A stretch of 64,000 bases of DNA, taken from positions 372,001-436,000 of the forward strand of contig NZ_MZMU01000012.1 of NCBI RefSeq assembly GCF_004123835.1. The letters run 5' to 3'. The notes beneath the pieces are model-generated. The model saw nothing but the letters and a program-made list of their open reading frames with translations. It was not told the DNA's origin and ran no database searches. Position numbers and translations under genes: made by a program. This document shows, in pieces, positions 24,725-33,418 of the stretch. This stretch comes from Rhizobium leguminosarum. GTDB lineage: Bacteria > Pseudomonadota > Alphaproteobacteria > Rhizobiales > Rhizobiaceae. Every line of letters begins with the position of its first letter. The first letter of the stretch is position 1.

Positions 24725-26627
24725 CCTTACCGAAAGACTGCTTTTCAACGCCGGCGTCATCGACAAGCTTGGCAGCGTCGATACCGGCAATACACAGACG
24801 GACACTCTCGAACTCGAACGGCAACGCGGCATCACGATCAGAGCCGCGGTGGTGTCGTTTACGATCGGCGACAGGATCGTCAATCTCATCGACACGCCCG
24901 GTCACCCGGATTTCATCGCCGAGGTCGAGCGGGTGCTCGGATTGCTGGATGCCGCGGTCGTCGTCGTTTCGGCGGTCGAAGGCGTACAGGCCCAGACGCG
25001 GGTGCTGGTGCGGGCGCTGCGGCGGCTTGGCGTTCCCTTTATCTTCTTCGTCAACAAGGTCGATCGTCTCGGCGCCCAATATGAGGACGTGCTGAACGCT
25101 CTTGCCAGCCAATTGCTCGTTCGCCCCATCGCCATGTCTTCCGTGATCGATGCCGGCAGCAGGCTTGCCAGGGTGGTGGCTTTGGTTCACGGATGCGAAC
25201 CGCTTTTCACGCCGCTCTGCGAAGCACTCGCGGAGAATGACGAGGCGCTGCTGGACGATTACATCTTGACGCCCGATCGCCTGACGGCGGATAGGCTTGG
25301 ACGCTGCCTGACCGATCAGGTCGCCAGGGGTCTGGTGCATCCTGTCTTCGCAGGCGCGGCAACGACCGGCGTCGGCGTGCCGGCCCTGACATCAGCCATT
25401 GCGACGATATTGCCCGGCCGGCGCCTCGATCCGGATGGGCCGATTGCGGGAACAATCTTCAAGATCGAACGCGGCTGGGGCGGCGAAAAGCTGGCCTATA
25501 TGTATCTGACGTCAGGCACGGTCCGGCTGCGGCAATATCTGGATTTGCCCAAAGGCCCGGATAGGGTGACCGCGATCGAGGTTTTCGAGGCCGGCCGGAT
25601 TCATGGCGCCGCAAGCTTCCGCGCCGGGCAGATCGCGCGTGTAAGCGGCCTTGCCGGCGCACGCATCGGGGATGCGGTGGGCGGCGACCTGCTCGCGGCC
25701 GGCCGGCTGCAGTTTGCTCCGCCCAGCCTCGAAACCCGCGTCCTTGCCCGACGGCCTTCCGACAAAGCGGCGCTCTGGCTGGCGCTGAACCAGATGGCCG
25801 AACAGGATCCATTGATCAATCTGCGCCGGGACGACGATACGGACGACGTCTTCGTGTCGCTCTATGGCGAGGTGCAGAAGGAGGTCGTCCAATCGACCCT
25901 GCTGACGGATTTCGGTCTCGAGGCTGGGTTCGAGGAAAGCACGGTCATCTTAGTGGAAAGGCTTGTGGGAACCGGGGAAGGGCTGCAGATCCTCTTCAAG
26001 GAGCCCAATCCCTTCCTGGCGACGGTAGGCCTGCGGGTCGAGCCGCGGCCTGCCGGCGCGGGCAACAGCTTCGCGCTGGAAGTGGATGTCGGCCAGATGC
26101 CGGCAGCCTTTTACCGGGCGGTCGAGGAAACCGTGTTCGAGACGCTGAAGCAGGGTGTTTTCGGATGGCAGGTCATCGATTGCCACGTGGCGATGACGGC
26201 AGCCCGGCACAGTTCGCCGGCAAGCACCGCCGCCGATTTCCGCCAGCTGACGCCCTGGGTGCTGGCAACGGCGCTATCGTCCGCTGAAACCGTCATCTGC
26301 GAGCCGGTCGACGGTTTCCATCTCGAAGCGCCGGCGGAGAGTTTGAGCGGCGTGCTCACCTTGCTTGCGAAATCGGCAGCTGTGACGACGGGTTCCGTGA
26401 TTGCCGATGGCGTAGCGCGGCTCGAAGGCACTCTGGCGTCCGCAATGATCCAAAGCGTCCAGCAACAATTGCCGGGCCTGACGAGCGGGGCGGGAACCAT
26501 GGAAACTTCTTTCGATCATTATGCCCCGATGGCCGGCCCGCCACGTTCGCGCCAGCGTTCAGGCCCCGATCCGTTCAAACCAGTCGAATATCTGCTGCGG
26601 CTGCAGTACACGAGAGCCTCAGCATGA
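24672..26627 (+). CDS. Tetracycline-resistance-type ribosomal protection protein (EF-G-like GTPase)
   Basis: A 651-residue translational GTPase of the TetM/TetO/OtrA group, which removes tetracycline from the 30S subunit. G1 is AHVDAGKTSLTE (residues 9-20), switch II is DTPGHPDF and G4 is NKVD. The domain IV tip shows HSSPASTAADFRQL, close to the SPVSTPADF loop that TetM uses near the drug site. Length fits (TetM is about 640). Base use does not differ from its neighbours, so it looks resident rather than newly acquired. Real drug protection is unproved; it may serve another ribosome-directed role. Confidence 0.88.
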   Translation: MRTLNLGILAHVDAGKTSLTERLLFNAGVIDKLGSVDTGNTQTDTLELERQRGITIRAAVVSFTIGDRIVNLIDTPGHPDFIAEVERVLGLLDAAVVVVSAVEGVQAQTRVLVRALRRLGVPFIFFVNKVDRLGAQYEDVLNALASQLLVRPIAMSSVIDAGSRLARVVALVHGCEPLFTPLCEALAENDEALLDDYILTPDRLTADRLGRCLTDQVARGLVHPVFAGAATTGVGVPALTSAIATILPGRRLDPDGPIAGTIFKIERGWGGEKLAYMYLTSGTVRLRQYLDLPKGPDRVTAIEVFEAGRIHGAASFRAGQIARVSGLAGARIGDAVGGDLLAAGRLQFAPPSLETRVLARRPSDKAALWLALNQMAEQDPLINLRRDDDTDDVFVSLYGEVQKEVVQSTLLTDFGLEAGFEESTVILVERLVGTGEGLQILFKEPNPFLATVGLRVEPRPAGAGNSFALEVDVGQMPAAFYRAVEETVFETLKQGVFGWQVIDCHVAMTAARHSSPASTAADFRQLTPWVLATALSSAETVICEPVDGFHLEAPAESLSGVLTLLAKSAAVTTGSVIADGVARLEGTLASAMIQSVQQQLPGLTSGAGTMETSFDHYAPMAGPPRSRQRSGPDPFKPVEYLLRLQYTRASA

Positions 26628-26655
26628 GGACGGATGGAGGATGCCGTTATCAAAA

Positions 26656-26677
26656 AGGCGGCTCTCGCGAGCCGCCT
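26656..26677. terminator. Bidirectional terminator between the tet-type and adh genes
   Basis: Stem AGGCGGCTC-TCGC-GAGCCGCCT has nine-base perfect arms, with AAAAA on the left and a TCTCGTTTTC run on the right. It sits in the 59-base gap between the convergent genes. Confidence 0.8.
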
Positions 26678-26686
26678 CTCGTTTTC

Positions 26687-27733
26687 TCAAGCCGCCAGCG
26701 AGGCGAGGTCGATGACGAAGCGGTAGCGGACGTCGCTTTTCAGGACGCGTTCATAGGCTTCGTTGACCTGCTGGATGTTGATCTTCTCGATCTCGGAGAC
26801 GATGTTGTGCTCGCCGCAGAAGTCGAGCATTTCCTGGGTTTCCTTGATCGAGCCGATCATCGAGCCGGAAATGCTCTTGCGGCCGGGGATGATCGAGAAT
26901 GCATGCACGGGGATCGGGTTTTCCGGCGCGCCGACCACCACGAAGGAACCATCCACTTTCAGGAGGCCGAGATAGGCATTCCAGTCGATCTCGGCGCTTA
27001 CGGTGCAGATGATCAGGTCGAAAGTGCCGGCAAGCTTCGTGAAGGTTTCCGGGTCGTTGGTGGCGTAATATTCCTTGGCGCCGAGCTTCAGCCCATCTTC
27101 CTTCTTGGAAAGGCTCTGGGAGAGAACGGTGATATCGGCGCCCATGGCGGCGCCGAGCTTGACGCCCATGTGGCCGAGGCCGCCCATGCCGACGATCGCG
27201 ACCTTCTTGCCGGGGCCGGCATTCCAGTGGCGCAGCGGCGAATAGAGCGTGATGCCGGCGCAGAGCAGCGGCGCAGACGCATCGAGCGGCAGATTGTCCG
27301 GAATGGACATGACATAGCCTTCCCTAACGACGATCGAGTCGGAATAGCCGCCCTGGGTCCGTGTCTTGCGGTCGGCTTCGAAGTCGTTGTAGGTGCCGGC
27401 GAGCCCCGGCATATACTGTTCCCGATCGAGGTCGCGCTCGGCGCAGCCGATGCAGGAATCGACGAAGCAGCCGACGCCGACGCGATCGCCAACCTTGAAT
27501 TTGGTCACATCAGAACCGACGGCCGAGACGATGCCGGCAATCTCATGGCCGGGCACGATCGGATAGACGGCGTTCTTCCATTCGTTGCGGACAGTGTGGA
27601 TGTCCGAATGGCAGATGCCGGCAAACTTGATGTCGATAACGACGTCGTCGGGGTTCGGGTTGCGGCGTTCGAAGGTGAAAGGGGTCAGCGGCTTGGAAGC
27701 GTCGGTCGCGGCGTAGCCTCTTGCAATAGGCAT
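26687..27733 (-). CDS. Zinc-type NAD(P)-dependent alcohol dehydrogenase (YahK/CAD-like)
   Basis: A 348-residue medium-chain dehydrogenase. Catalytic zinc ligands are present (Cys41 in GICHSD, His63-Glu64 in PGHEIAG), as is the nucleotide loop VGMGGLGHMG near residue 180. In the structural-zinc lobe only Cys94 and Cys97 remain (DSCIGCAERDLDREQYM); the two expected later cysteines are Arg100 and Met108. ATG 27733 with AAGG eight bases before is preferred to ATG 27742. It is divergent from an AraC regulator with a perfect inverted repeat between. Likely reduces aldehydes. Confidence 0.9.
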   Translation of the reverse strand: MPIARGYAATDASKPLTPFTFERRNPNPDDVVIDIKFAGICHSDIHTVRNEWKNAVYPIVPGHEIAGIVSAVGSDVTKFKVGDRVGVGCFVDSCIGCAERDLDREQYMPGLAGTYNDFEADRKTRTQGGYSDSIVVREGYVMSIPDNLPLDASAPLLCAGITLYSPLRHWNAGPGKKVAIVGMGGLGHMGVKLGAAMGADITVLSQSLSKKEDGLKLGAKEYYATNDPETFTKLAGTFDLIICTVSAEIDWNAYLGLLKVDGSFVVVGAPENPIPVHAFSIIPGRKSISGSMIGSIKETQEMLDFCGEHNIVSEIEKINIQQVNEAYERVLKSDVRYRFVIDLASLAA

Positions 27734-27826
27734 GGGAACCATCCTTTTCGATTGTGGTGGGGGTTGAAAGAGATGGTGGACTATTGCCCGGAACTGCGTC
27801 AGAGGGTTAGAGCGATCCTCTCAGCT

Positions 27827-27846
27827 TTTTGCACGATCCTGCAAAA
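27827..27846. promoter_or_regulatory. Operator between adh and araC-type genes
   Basis: TTTTGCACGATCCTGCAAAA has perfect seven-base arms with a six-base centre. It lies near the middle of the 204-base gap between the divergent dehydrogenase and AraC genes. It resembles sites I recall for YqhC-like AraC regulators of aldehyde reductases, so the local AraC protein is the likely binder. Confidence 0.65.
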
Positions 27847-27937
27847 GTGAGGCGCCGGCCTGTTTGCGAAATGGCCAAGGCACTCTAGATAAGAGCGGTA
27901 TCGCCGGCGTCAGACAGTTGACAGAAAGAGTTGCCGC

Positions 27938-28846
27938 ATGACTTTGCCCTTCAGCCCCTACCAGGAAATTGTCGATATCGCGATGCGTTTCGCGGCTGGT
28001 GACGGCGAGTTTGCGACTGATATCGGCAATCTTCACATCAGCCGTCGGTCCAAGCCCAGCGATCCGCTGCACAGCAGCTACCGGCCCTGTTTTGCCTTTG
28101 TGCTGCAGGGAGCCAAGAGCCTGCGCCTCGGCACGGAACTTATCAGCTACGGGACCGGTGACTATCTGCTGACCTCGCTCGACCTGCCGGTCGCCTGGCG
28201 CGTCACGGAGGCGAGCCCTGAGGTTCCGCATCTCTGCCTGGGGCTGACAATCGACTCGGAAAAGCTGCTGGAATTGCTCAGTCGCATCGATATTCCGAGC
28301 CCGGCCGCCCATACCGACGGGCAGCGCGGGATGGTGGTGAACGTCGCTCCGCCGGAGCTCCTGGATGCTGCCGTTCGCCTTCTGCGCTTGCTCGATCGTC
28401 CAGGCGACATTCCTGCCATGGCGCCGCTGATCGAGCAGGAAATCCTCTACCGGGTGCTGACCGGGCCGGATGGCGCCCGTCTGATCAACATCGCCACCGC
28501 AGACAGCCACAGCAACAGGGTCGCGCGCGCCGTCGCATGGCTGAAGGAGAATTTCGCGCGGCCACTGCGTATAGAAGACCTTGCCGACCGCGTTAGCATG
28601 AGCGTGTCGTCCTTCCATCATCACTTCAAGTCGGTCACGGCGATGACGCCGGTGCAGTATCAGAAGCAGCTTCGCCTGCACGAGGCGCGCCGTCTGATGC
28701 TCGTGGAGCGTCTCGATGCGGGCACGGCCGGTCACCGCGTCGGCTATCAAAGCCCTTCGCAATTCAGCCGCGAATACAGCCGCCTCTACGGCGCCTCGCC
28801 GGCCCGGGATATCGACGGAGCGCGCGAGGTCATGGCGGCGGAATAG
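27938..28846 (+). CDS. AraC-family transcriptional regulator (AraC_N type)
   Basis: A 302-residue regulator. The N-terminal AraC_N cupin-like domain shows RPCFAFVLQGAKSLRLG (residues about 49-65) and the C-terminal double HTH is clear (LKENFARPLRIEDLADRVSMSVSSFHHHFKSVTAMTPVQYQKQLRLHEARRLM, about 204-256). The family plan matches YqhC, which activates aldehyde reductase genes. Its divergent neighbour is an alcohol/aldehyde dehydrogenase, which fits. Confidence 0.9.
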   Translation: MTLPFSPYQEIVDIAMRFAAGDGEFATDIGNLHISRRSKPSDPLHSSYRPCFAFVLQGAKSLRLGTELISYGTGDYLLTSLDLPVAWRVTEASPEVPHLCLGLTIDSEKLLELLSRIDIPSPAAHTDGQRGMVVNVAPPELLDAAVRLLRLLDRPGDIPAMAPLIEQEILYRVLTGPDGARLINIATADSHSNRVARAVAWLKENFARPLRIEDLADRVSMSVSSFHHHFKSVTAMTPVQYQKQLRLHEARRLMLVERLDAGTAGHRVGYQSPSQFSREYSRLYGASPARDIDGAREVMAAE

Positions 28847-28937
28847 TCGGCCTTGCGACGGGCAGCCAATCGTTAAAGGATGTTTGACCTTTCGACGCTA
28901 GTCTGGCGCCAACCATCAAGCAGGCACCGACGTCAGC

Positions 28938-29996
28938 ATGGCGCAAGTACCATTTCTTTCCATAGTCGCGCCTTGTCACAACGAGGAAGAAGGGCTGCGC
29001 GAGTTCTGCCGCCGCGCTGCCGCTGCCGGTCGCAGTGTCGCCGGCGATGCCTTCGAGCTCATTCTCGTCGATGACGGCTCGTCCGACCGCACCTGGGAGA
29101 TCATTTCGGATCTGGCGGCAGATGTGCCGCAGGTGCTCGGCGTTCGTCTTTTACGCAATCATGGCCACCAGCTGGCAGCGACGGCGGGTCTTTCCGCGTC
29201 GCGGGGCGAGCGCGTGCTTTTGATCGATGCCGATCTTCAGGATCCCCCAGAGCTGCTTTTGATGATGATGCCGATCATCGAGCGCGGCGCCGACGTCGTT
29301 TACGGCCAGCGCACGCGCCGGCAGGGCGAAAGCTGGTTCAAGCTGGCCTCCGCTTCGCTCTTCTATCGCGCTTTGTCCAAGCTCGCTTCCGTGACCATTC
29401 CGCGCGATACCGGTGATTTCCGGCTGATGCGCCGGCGTGTCGTCGATATCCTACTGGCGATGACGGAGCGCGATCGCTTTATCCGTGGCATGGTTAGCTG
29501 GATCGGCGGCAAGCAGGTGGCTCTCCCCTATGAGCGTGACGCCCGTTTTGCCGGCACGACGAAATATCCGCTGCGCAAGATGATCAATTTCGCGCTCGAT
29601 GCGATCACCAGCTTTTCGACGACGCCGCTGCGCATCAGCACATGGCTTGGCATGATGAGCGCCGGCGTCGCGATCGCGTTGCTCGTCTACACCTTCGTTC
29701 GCTGGCTGCAGGGCGAGACGGTGACCGGCTGGTCGTCGATCATGGCCGCGGTCAGCGCCTTCAGCGCCATCCAGCTGATCTGCATCGGCATCATCGGCGA
29801 GTATCTCGGCCGTCTGGTACAAGAGAGCAAGAAGCGGCCGATGTTCATGGTCGAGACGATCGTGCGCGGCAGTGAACAGGCAGAATTGTCGATCGCTTTC
29901 TCGGAGATGAGCGCCAGCGACAAGCGCGCCGCGCTGGATGCGGCCTTTGCATCCGAAGAGCCGCCGCGCTCGCAAAAGAACAGCCGGATCGGATAA
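28938..29996 (+). CDS. Family 2 glycosyltransferase, DPM1/GtrB-like
   Basis: A 352-residue enzyme. Residues 1-230 are a GT-A fold with SIVAPCHNEEEGLREF, VDDGSSD (UDP-binding Asp), DADLQDPPELL (DxD-like) and KYPLRKMINFALDAITSFS. Two membrane helices follow (about residues 235-258 and 270-294). The plan is that of enzymes that move a sugar onto polyprenyl phosphate at the inner membrane. It overlaps the start of the next gene (TAATG), so the polytopic protein may use the lipid-linked sugar. Confidence 0.9.
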   Translation: MAQVPFLSIVAPCHNEEEGLREFCRRAAAAGRSVAGDAFELILVDDGSSDRTWEIISDLAADVPQVLGVRLLRNHGHQLAATAGLSASRGERVLLIDADLQDPPELLLMMMPIIERGADVVYGQRTRRQGESWFKLASASLFYRALSKLASVTIPRDTGDFRLMRRRVVDILLAMTERDRFIRGMVSWIGGKQVALPYERDARFAGTTKYPLRKMINFALDAITSFSTTPLRISTWLGMMSAGVAIALLVYTFVRWLQGETVTGWSSIMAAVSAFSAIQLICIGIIGEYLGRLVQESKKRPMFMVETIVRGSEQAELSIAFSEMSASDKRAALDAAFASEEPPRSQKNSRIG

Positions 29997-31678
29997 TGGA
30001 CCGGATTGCCGCGCCTGCTGTGGCCGCAGCCGGGCCTGAGGAATCGATCGCCAGGCAGGATTCCACCGTTGCGATCGTCGCATTCGTCGGACTTGCCGCG
30101 GCTTTGGTTCTCCTGTTTCCCTTTCCGCCGGTTCTCGATTACGCCAATCACTACGCTCGTATCTGGCTCCTTTCGGGCGGGATCGGCGAGCAGCCGTTTC
30201 CTGAGATCTATGCAGTCGATTGGAACCGCACCTTCACCAATGTCGGGATCGACGTTCTGGCCACCTGGCTGGGGCCGCTCGTCGGTGCCGACAGGCTTGC
30301 GCGGGCTTTGCTTTTCCTGGCGATCGTGCTGCCGCCGCTCGGGGCAATCGGCCTGCACCGCGCGCTTTTCGGCGGCCGACACCATTGGCAGACCGCGATG
30401 CTGTCGCTTAGCTGGTGCGCCACCATGATCGGCGGCTTCATCAACTTCCAGATCGGCCTCGGCATGGCGCTCGCCTTCGCCTGCGTCGATCTGCGGTTGC
30501 AGGGCGGAAATCCCGCCCTGGCTTTTGCCTGGCGGCTCGCCGCCGCGCTGCTGCTGACGGTGATGCATCTCTTCGCGCTTGGCTTCTATATGGCGATCGT
30601 CTGCGGCCTCGAATTTTCCTGGCGCATCGATATAGTGCGATCGAAGGCGGCTCTGATGAGGCTCGCCGGCCGGTTGGCGCTGGCGCTCGGCGCCTGCGTC
30701 CTGCCGCCAGTCGCGCTCTATCTCCATACGGCGGCTTTGCCCAACGCCGGCGGCAACGGCCTTGGCCTTGCCTGGAACGACGGCATCATCCTGATCGTCC
30801 TGAATCTGCTCTCCGCCATCACGACCTATGTCCCGGTGGTGGATGTCGTGCTGGTTCTGCCGTTGATCCTCATCTGCACGCGTGCCGTACGCGCGGGTGA
30901 CATCCGCATCCATGCGGGGCTTGCCGTCGCCGCCAGCGGCCTGCTACTTCTGTCTTGTGTTTCGCCTCGCCACATGCTCGGCACCGGATGGATCAGTTGG
31001 CGCTTTCCGATCATGACTGCGCTCGTCGCCATGGCGATGGTGTGCCCCTTCGCCAATCTCACGCGCCGGCAAGCGCTATTGCTGGCGCTCGTCATCAATC
31101 TCGCGGTCTTCGGCCGCACCGGCTGGGTCGGCTGGACCTGGTGGCTGGCACAGAAGGATGTTGCTGCTGTCGAGACCGTGCTTAAAAAGGTGCCGGCCGG
31201 TGCAGCCGTGCTGCCTCTGGGACATGAACCCGAGACAGTGAGCGGTCTTGCCCACTCCAACCGGCATTTTGCCTGGGGGTTGGATACTTTCCGGCACCTG
31301 CCGACGCTTGCAGTGCCCTTCTCGCATGCTTTCGTGCCGACGCTCTTCACGGCAAAAGGCAAGCAGCCGTTATCCGTTCTGTCGCCATGGTCTGAGATCG
31401 CCGTTCCCGAGGGCAATCTGCTGTCGATCGGCGTGCTTTCATGCCCGGCAATGATGCAGGAGTATAGAAACTTTACGCCTTACCTGTCGGATTGGCGCAG
31501 GCGTTTCGATTTCGTCCTCGTCGCCAACGCCGATATCCCCGACCGCTATGTCGGCGCCTTGATGCCGGCGGGGCTAACGCTGGTCGAAGATGCGGGTTTC
31601 GCAAAGCTTTACGCGATCGACAAGACGATGCCGGCAGAGCCTCTCGTGATCCCTGCCGGTTGCGCTTCGGCATCATAG
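29996..31678 (+). CDS. Polytopic membrane protein, partner of the GT2 enzyme
   Basis: A 560-residue protein with about 10-12 membrane helices and a C-terminal soluble part of about 140 residues from about residue 400. After the first helix comes PPVLDYANHYARIWLLSGG. That loop has the D and H residues often seen in the first periplasmic loop of GT-C fold sugar transferases. I know no named family for it. By coupling to the GT2 gene it is a candidate lipid-sugar-dependent transferase or flippase; this is inference. Confidence 0.6.
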   Translation: MDRIAAPAVAAAGPEESIARQDSTVAIVAFVGLAAALVLLFPFPPVLDYANHYARIWLLSGGIGEQPFPEIYAVDWNRTFTNVGIDVLATWLGPLVGADRLARALLFLAIVLPPLGAIGLHRALFGGRHHWQTAMLSLSWCATMIGGFINFQIGLGMALAFACVDLRLQGGNPALAFAWRLAAALLLTVMHLFALGFYMAIVCGLEFSWRIDIVRSKAALMRLAGRLALALGACVLPPVALYLHTAALPNAGGNGLGLAWNDGIILIVLNLLSAITTYVPVVDVVLVLPLILICTRAVRAGDIRIHAGLAVAASGLLLLSCVSPRHMLGTGWISWRFPIMTALVAMAMVCPFANLTRRQALLLALVINLAVFGRTGWVGWTWWLAQKDVAAVETVLKKVPAGAAVLPLGHEPETVSGLAHSNRHFAWGLDTFRHLPTLAVPFSHAFVPTLFTAKGKQPLSVLSPWSEIAVPEGNLLSIGVLSCPAMMQEYRNFTPYLSDWRRRFDFVLVANADIPDRYVGALMPAGLTLVEDAGFAKLYAIDKTMPAEPLVIPAGCASAS

Positions 31679-31696
31679 GCTCCGGCGTTTCTTGGA

Positions 31697-32062
31697 TCAG
31701 CCGGGGAATTTCAGCGCCTTGTCGGCACGGCATTTGGCGAGCTTTAGCTGGCGGAAGGAGAGGATGCGGGTGATGCGGTCCTTGCCATCCGTTTCCACAC
31801 TCATGCAGGCGCATGCATAGCCGTAATTGCCGTTGGTTCTGACATAGTCATGTTCGGAGATGTCGGAGATCAGCTCCATGCCTTCCACTTCGCCGGCATC
31901 GTCGCCCTGGGTCATGATCGTCCAGGTGTTCTCCGCGTCCTCCAGCCACCAGTTGGCGGGCGTCGGATTCTCGATCCAGCCGCAGCGCGTTTCGGCGGCC
32001 TGCGCATTGGCTGCGACGACGAGAGCTGCGATTATGACCGCGGCGGCTATCCGGTATCTCAT
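31697..32062 (-). CDS. Secreted DUF4087-like protein
   Basis: A 121-residue exported protein with a signal peptide (residues 1-22, ending ANAQA) and RCGWIENPTPANWWLEDAENTWTIMTQGG-like features of DUF4087, plus a Cys-x-Cys pair (CAC) near residue 85 and a Cys near the end. Function unknown. It is convergent with the polytopic protein gene and followed upstream by another small secreted protein on the same strand. Confidence 0.8.
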   Translation of the reverse strand: MRYRIAAAVIIAALVVAANAQAAETRCGWIENPTPANWWLEDAENTWTIMTQGDDAGEVEGMELISDISEHDYVRTNGNYGYACACMSVETDGKDRITRILSFRQLKLAKCRADKALKFPG

Positions 32063-32084
32063 TGCCTTTTCCCCTCGACAGATA

Positions 32085-32531
32085 TCAGTTGTTGATCGCG
32101 ATGATCGCCCAATGGCTCGCCTCGCAGGCGTTGTCCTCGCAGATCGCGCCCATCCAGACGGCGCCGCCGGCCAGCATGACGCCGTCGCTGTTGACGAAAA
32201 GATCCTCGTATTGCTGGCGTCCGACGGCGCGGCGCGTTTCCGGCATCACGAGATCATCGAAATTGTCGATGAAATCCTCGGCATTCTCGACGTCGTAGGT
32301 CTCACCATTGGCCTTGACCGTCAGCGGGTATTCGGCAAGGCCGGCGATGGCCTCGGCGTCGACCGAGCGCATCGCCTTGACAAGCTGGCGCAGCGGCCGG
32401 TCGAAACCCACGGCATCGCCGTGCAGCTCTTCGATGCGATTATAGACGTCGCTGTCGGACTGCGCGAGAGCACTTGCTCCGCCAAGGAGAATTGCTCCGA
32501 GCAGGAGAAGAGCTGCAGACAGGCGTGACAT
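32085..32531 (-). CDS. Secreted hypothetical protein, possibly NTF2-like
   Basis: A 148-residue exported protein with a signal peptide (residues 1-24, ending ASALA). The mature part has an alpha-helix pair followed by strands (LVKAMRSVDAEAIAGLAEYPLTVKANGETYDVENAEDFIDNFDDLV) that looks like an NTF2/SnoaL-type fold, and a C-terminal CEDNAC pair. GGAGG fixes ATG 32531. It probably forms one transcript with the DUF4087-like gene 22 bases downstream. Function not known. Confidence 0.7.
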   Translation of the reverse strand: MSRLSAALLLLGAILLGGASALAQSDSDVYNRIEELHGDAVGFDRPLRQLVKAMRSVDAEAIAGLAEYPLTVKANGETYDVENAEDFIDNFDDLVMPETRRAVGRQQYEDLFVNSDGVMLAGGAVWMGAICEDNACEASHWAIIAINN

Positions 32532-32645
32532 CGAAGCCTCCGGGGAAATGGCGTAGCGCACATTATGCGATCGCCGAGGATTCGCGCCTATCCAATTCTG
32601 GTATTTCATCACGGTTTCCCGTATTAAAAAATCTCTCCGGGCTTC

Positions 32646-32700
32646 TTGACGGCCCGTCCGGTTTATCGCATAAACCTCACGAACCGTACCGTACGGTACG
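32646..32700 (+). promoter_or_regulatory. Promoter and two palindromes before the ilvC-adjacent tetR gene
   Basis: TTGACG (32646-32651), a 17-base spacer and CATAAA (32669-32674) form a promoter. GGTTTAT-CGC-ATAAACC (32660-32676) covers its -10 element. A second perfect 16-base palindrome CGTACCGTACGGTACG (32685-32700) covers the expected transcription start. Tight self-repression by the TetR protein is the simplest reading. Confidence 0.7.
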
Positions 32701-32703
32701 TAT

Positions 32704-33369
32704 ATGGGAGCCGTGACCGTGTCCGTCGATACCGCAGAGCCGAGCGAATTTTCGCCGCGCCAGAACGCCGTTCTGGAGCAGGCGCTGCGATTGCTCGTCG
32801 ATGGCGGCGAGAAGGCGCTGACGACCTCTGGCGTGGCGCGCGCCGCCAATTGCTCGAAGGAAAGCCTCTACAAGTGGTTCGGCGATCGCGACGGGCTGCT
32901 GTCGGCGATGATCGCCTATCAGGCGAGCAAGGTGCGCACCTTCGAGCGCAATGGCGAGCGGCTGACGGCGGCCAGCCTGCATGACCATGTGGTCATTTTT
33001 GCACGTGACCTGCTGGAGGTGCTTGCCGGCGACGTCTCGCTGGCGCTGAACCGGCTGGCGATCGGCCAGTCGAACCGCGACGGCTCGAAACTCGGCAAGC
33101 TGCTGCTCGAGCGCGGCCGTCGCCAGATCGACCGGCGCGCCATGGCGCTGATCGATGCCGGCAAAAGGGCAGGGCTCCTGCGTTTTTCCGATGCCGACGA
33201 GGCTTATCACACCCTCTACGGCCTGATCGTCTCCGACCTGCATGTGCGCATGCTGCTCGGCGAACCGGGCCTCAAGGATACCGCGCGCCAGGCGGAGAGG
33301 GCGGTCACCGCCTTCCTCAGGCTCTATGGCACGGACAAGGTTCTGGCGGAGATGCCGGTTCTCGGCTGA
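32704..33369 (+). CDS. TetR-family transcriptional regulator
   Basis: A 221-residue regulator with the HTH SPRQNAVLEQALRLLVDGGEKALTTSGVARAANCSKESLYKWFGDRDGLLSAM (about residues 17-68) and a TetR C-terminal domain. ATG 32704 has no ribosome binding site, as the 5' end is the palindrome at 32685-32700. An in-frame GTG at 32719 has GGGAG eight bases before and may be the true start. ilvC follows 49 bases downstream in the same direction, so it may be co-transcribed with ilvC. Confidence 0.87.
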   Translation: MGAVTVSVDTAEPSEFSPRQNAVLEQALRLLVDGGEKALTTSGVARAANCSKESLYKWFGDRDGLLSAMIAYQASKVRTFERNGERLTAASLHDHVVIFARDLLEVLAGDVSLALNRLAIGQSNRDGSKLGKLLLERGRRQIDRRAMALIDAGKRAGLLRFSDADEAYHTLYGLIVSDLHVRMLLGEPGLKDTARQAERAVTAFLRLYGTDKVLAEMPVLG

Positions 33370-33418
33370 TTCCGCTTTAATGACAGTCAACAAGACAAGC
33401 AAAGGGAAGGAACTTCAA

